A DNA stretch of 64,000 bases, from assembly GCF_001620265.1 (NCBI RefSeq), contig NZ_CP012661.1, forward strand, positions 496,001 to 560,000, written 5' to 3'. A program made the position numbers and the translations under genes. The notes under the pieces were generated by a model, which searched no databases, was not told the DNA's origin, and worked only from the letters and a program-made list of their open reading frames with translations. Positions 62,206 through 64,000 of this stretch are shown here, piece by piece; within the stretch, counting starts at the first letter, position 1, and each line of letters opens with the position of its first letter. The DNA comes from Frigidibacter mobilis (GTDB lineage: Bacteria > Pseudomonadota > Alphaproteobacteria > Rhodobacterales > Rhodobacteraceae).

Positions 62206-63339
62206 ATGATGGCTCTCAGCTGGCGTTTTTCGGCTCTTGCGGACCGGCACCGCGCTCTTGGTTCTGCCTTGGAAGACTGGAGCGGGATGGGCACGGCCTG
62301 GACCTATGCCAAGGATATCCAGGACGAACACACCGCGATCCGTATCAGGGCGGGCCTGATGGATGTGTCGGGCCTGAAGAAACTGCATCTGGTGGGCCCA
62401 CACGCGATCGCGGTGCTGGACTATGTCACCACCCGCAACGTCGCCAAGGTGATGCCGGGCCGGTCGGTCTATGCCTGCATCCTCAACGACAAGGGGTTTT
62501 TCACCGATGACTGCATCATCTATCGGACCGGGCCGAACGCCTGGATGGTCGTGCATGGGTCCGGTACCGCGCATGAGGAGATCGTCAAGCAGGCGGCGGG
62601 CCGCAATGTGGCGGTGCTGTTCGATGACGACCTGCACGACCTGTCGCTGCAAGGCCCCGTGGCGGTGGATTTTCTGGCCAAGCATGTGCCGGGCATCCGC
62701 GACCTGAAATACTTCCACCACATGCAGACCACGCTGTTCGGCGCGCCGGTGATGATCTCGCGCACCGGATATACCGGCGAGCGGGGGTATGAGATTTTCG
62801 TGCGCGGGCAGGATGCGCCGTTGGTCTGGGACACGATCCTGGCCGAGGGCGCGGAGATGGGGATCATCCCCTGCTGCTTCTCGGTGCTCGATATGCTGCG
62901 GGTGGAAAGCTATCTGCTGTTCTACCCCTATGACAATTCGCAGATGTATCCCTTTGCCGATCAGGGCCCGGGCGACAGCCTGTGGGAACTGGGGCTCGAC
63001 TTCACCGTCAGCCCCGGCAAGACCGGCTTCCGCGGCGCCGAGGAACATGCGCGGCTGAAGGGCAAGGAGCGGTTCAAGATCTACGGGCTGCTGCTGGAGG
63101 CGGACGGGCCCTGCGATCTGGGCGACACGGTGTTCGCGGGGGATAGGCAGGTCGGTGTCGTCACCTGCCCCAGCTATTCGGCGATCACCCGGCAGTCGAT
63201 GGCGATTGCCCGGCTGGAGGTGGGCTGCGCGATCCACGGCACCCCGCTGACGGTGCGCGGCAAGGCGGCGATCCCGGCCATTGCCCACAAGCTGCCCTTC
63301 GACGACCCCGAGAAGAAAAAGCGCACGGCAATCGGCTGA
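62206..63339 (+). CDS. GcvT-family aminomethyltransferase, DmmD-like
   Basis: A 377-residue folate-dependent protein: RAGLMDVSGLKKLHLVGPHA, ACILNDKGFFTDDCIIYR, SRTGYTGERGYEIFV and ARLEVGCAIHGTPLTVRGK. It resembles the GcvT-like protein encoded with dimethylamine monooxygenase, where it would transfer the released one-carbon unit to tetrahydrofolate. The DmmA-like gene follows after 11 bases, supporting that assignment. A DMSP demethylase-like or glycine-cleavage role is less likely given the neighbours. Confidence 0.75.
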   Translation: MMALSWRFSALADRHRALGSALEDWSGMGTAWTYAKDIQDEHTAIRIRAGLMDVSGLKKLHLVGPHAIAVLDYVTTRNVAKVMPGRSVYACILNDKGFFTDDCIIYRTGPNAWMVVHGSGTAHEEIVKQAAGRNVAVLFDDDLHDLSLQGPVAVDFLAKHVPGIRDLKYFHHMQTTLFGAPVMISRTGYTGERGYEIFVRGQDAPLVWDTILAEGAEMGIIPCCFSVLDMLRVESYLLFYPYDNSQMYPFADQGPGDSLWELGLDFTVSPGKTGFRGAEEHARLKGKERFKIYGLLLEADGPCDLGDTVFAGDRQVGVVTCPSYSAITRQSMAIARLEVGCAIHGTPLTVRGKAAIPAIAHKLPFDDPEKKKRTAIG

Positions 63340-63350
63340 GGGGGGGAGTG

Positions 63351-63953
63351 ATGCAGGGAGCTACCATCCGCAGCCGCCCCGTCTATCCCGGGCTTGCCAT
63401 CGCGCCCTTCGCCCGGCGCCACATCTTCGCGCTGGAAGGCGAGGGCGCCGGTGCCCTGCTGGACATCGCCGGCGATCTGACGCCCGAGGTGCTGGGACGC
63501 AGCCAGATCCTCTATGTGGCGCGCGGTTCGCTGGGGGTGGGCCATCACGGCGCGCTGCAGAATCTGGGCGCCGCATTCTGGGCTGCGCCGACGGTGCCGC
63601 CGCTGCTGGGGCGGCTGGATGTGGAGCTGTCGCGCTCGCATATGGGCACGCGGCTTTATCTGGCGGGGACCGAGGGGTTCATCGGCCAGGCTATGCAGGT
63701 AGCTGCGGCGCATGGGATCGACCCGGTCTCGGTCATCACCGAGCATCGCGGCTCGCTCGCGCGCCGGGTGCAATGCGTGCATTGCAAGGGCGTGACCGAG
63801 GGCGTGACCACCTCGCCCTTCCTGTGCAGCCATTGCGGGCTGAGCCTGTTCGTGCGCGACCATTACTCGCGCCGGCTGGGGGCCTTTCAGGGCGTGAATA
63901 TCGACGCCGAGGAACCGGGCGCCGTGCCCCCTCCCGAGGAGTTGTACCTGTGA
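63351..63953 (+). CDS. Dimethylamine monooxygenase subunit DmmA-like protein
   Basis: A 200-residue protein with a C-terminal zinc- or metal-binding ribbon, CVHCKG...FLCSHCGLSLFVRDHYSRRLGAFQGV, characteristic of DmmA. The N-terminal part has alpha/beta character without other motifs. Between the GcvT-like gene and a partial gene that begins in a GTGA overlap. The monooxygenase assignment rests on the ribbon motif and gene order. Confidence 0.65.
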   Translation: MQGATIRSRPVYPGLAIAPFARRHIFALEGEGAGALLDIAGDLTPEVLGRSQILYVARGSLGVGHHGALQNLGAAFWAAPTVPPLLGRLDVELSRSHMGTRLYLAGTEGFIGQAMQVAAAHGIDPVSVITEHRGSLARRVQCVHCKGVTEGVTTSPFLCSHCGLSLFVRDHYSRRLGAFQGVNIDAEEPGAVPPPEELYL

Positions 63954-64000
63954 GCGATGATCTTCAGATGCGGGTGACTGCCCTTGTCGACGAGGCGGCG
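63950..64000 (+). CDS. Start of next dmm gene, probably ferredoxin/NAD(P)H reductase-type subunit (partial)
   Basis: GTG at 63950 overlaps the DmmA-like stop as GTGA. Only 17 residues are visible (MSDDLQMRVTALVDEAA). The beginning MRVTALVDEA resembles PDR/VanB-type oxidoreductase N-termini, which would fit the electron-transfer subunit of the monooxygenase, but the fragment is too short for certainty. Confidence 0.4.
   Translation, partial: MSDDLQMRVTALVDEAA

Overview
The window is 64 kb of high-GC chromosomal DNA from an alphaproteobacterium, most probably a member of the Rhodobacteraceae (Rhodobacter/Paracoccus group). The basis is the stand-alone F0 operon atpI-B-E-X-F with both b' and b subunits, a MipZ division-site ATPase, alternative (carboxy)spermidine synthesis genes, a Core-2-type glycosyltransferase of a kind known from Rhodobacterales, and a GcvT-like/DmmA-like pair matching dimethylamine demethylation. 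No species can be named from the sequence alone. No rRNA, tRNA, IS element, prophage or CRISPR array was seen.

Layout. 1-4.1 kb: a lower-GC restriction-modification island (RHH regulator, gamma-class adenine methyltransferase, and a large nuclease-methyltransferase cut by the window edge). 4.5-10.6 kb: housekeeping on the minus strand (ffh, GNAT, chorismate mutase, rpsP-rimM-trmD-rplS, rpmE, mipZ). 10.9-13 kb: azoreductase with divergent LysR, and an ArsR regulator. 13.2-15.8 kb: F0 ATP synthase operon. 16-22 kb: FadR-type regulator, OmpA-like lipoprotein, Ada-type repair protein, TetR regulator, nth, adenosine kinase-like gene, PAP2 phosphatase. 22.4-25.3 kb: divergent sulfotransferase and glycosyltransferase genes, then a HIT protein. 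25.4-31.6 kb: glutamine-synthetase-like ligase plus aminotransferase, a ClpP-like exported protein, and the two alternative spermidine genes. 32.4-36.9 kb: Ugp glycerol-phosphate ABC transporter behind Pho-box-like repeats and a striking switch-like inverted-repeat leader. 36.9-43.3 kb: an iron cluster (DUF1513, imelysin, di-heme oxidoreductase, Bfr, Bfd, IrpA-like imelysin, HemP, a 55-residue ORF) behind a DtxR-like iron box. 44-49.8 kb: purine/allantoin catabolism next to a hydroxyaspartate/threonine aldolase. 49.8-53 kb: zinc uptake (znuA, zur, znuCB). 53-61 kb: a seven-gene minus-strand operon (N-formylglutamate amidohydrolase-like, TRAP permeases, glutamine-synthetase-like ligase, aldehyde and alcohol dehydrogenases, FAD amino-acid oxidoreductase). 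61-64 kb: RpiR regulator and the start of a dimethylamine-monooxygenase operon.

How it works together. Several blocks are nitrogen-scavenging routes: purine ring breakdown to glyoxylate and ammonia, gamma-glutamylation of amines by two glutamine-synthetase paralogues, and methylated amine demethylation. Others scavenge phosphate esters, iron and zinc, each with a recognisable operator in front.

Data quality. At least seven single-base indels, nearly all in short G or C runs, break ada, an aminotransferase, an imelysin and zur. Each is restored to a normal family sequence by one base, so homopolymer errors in the assembly are likelier than real pseudogenes.
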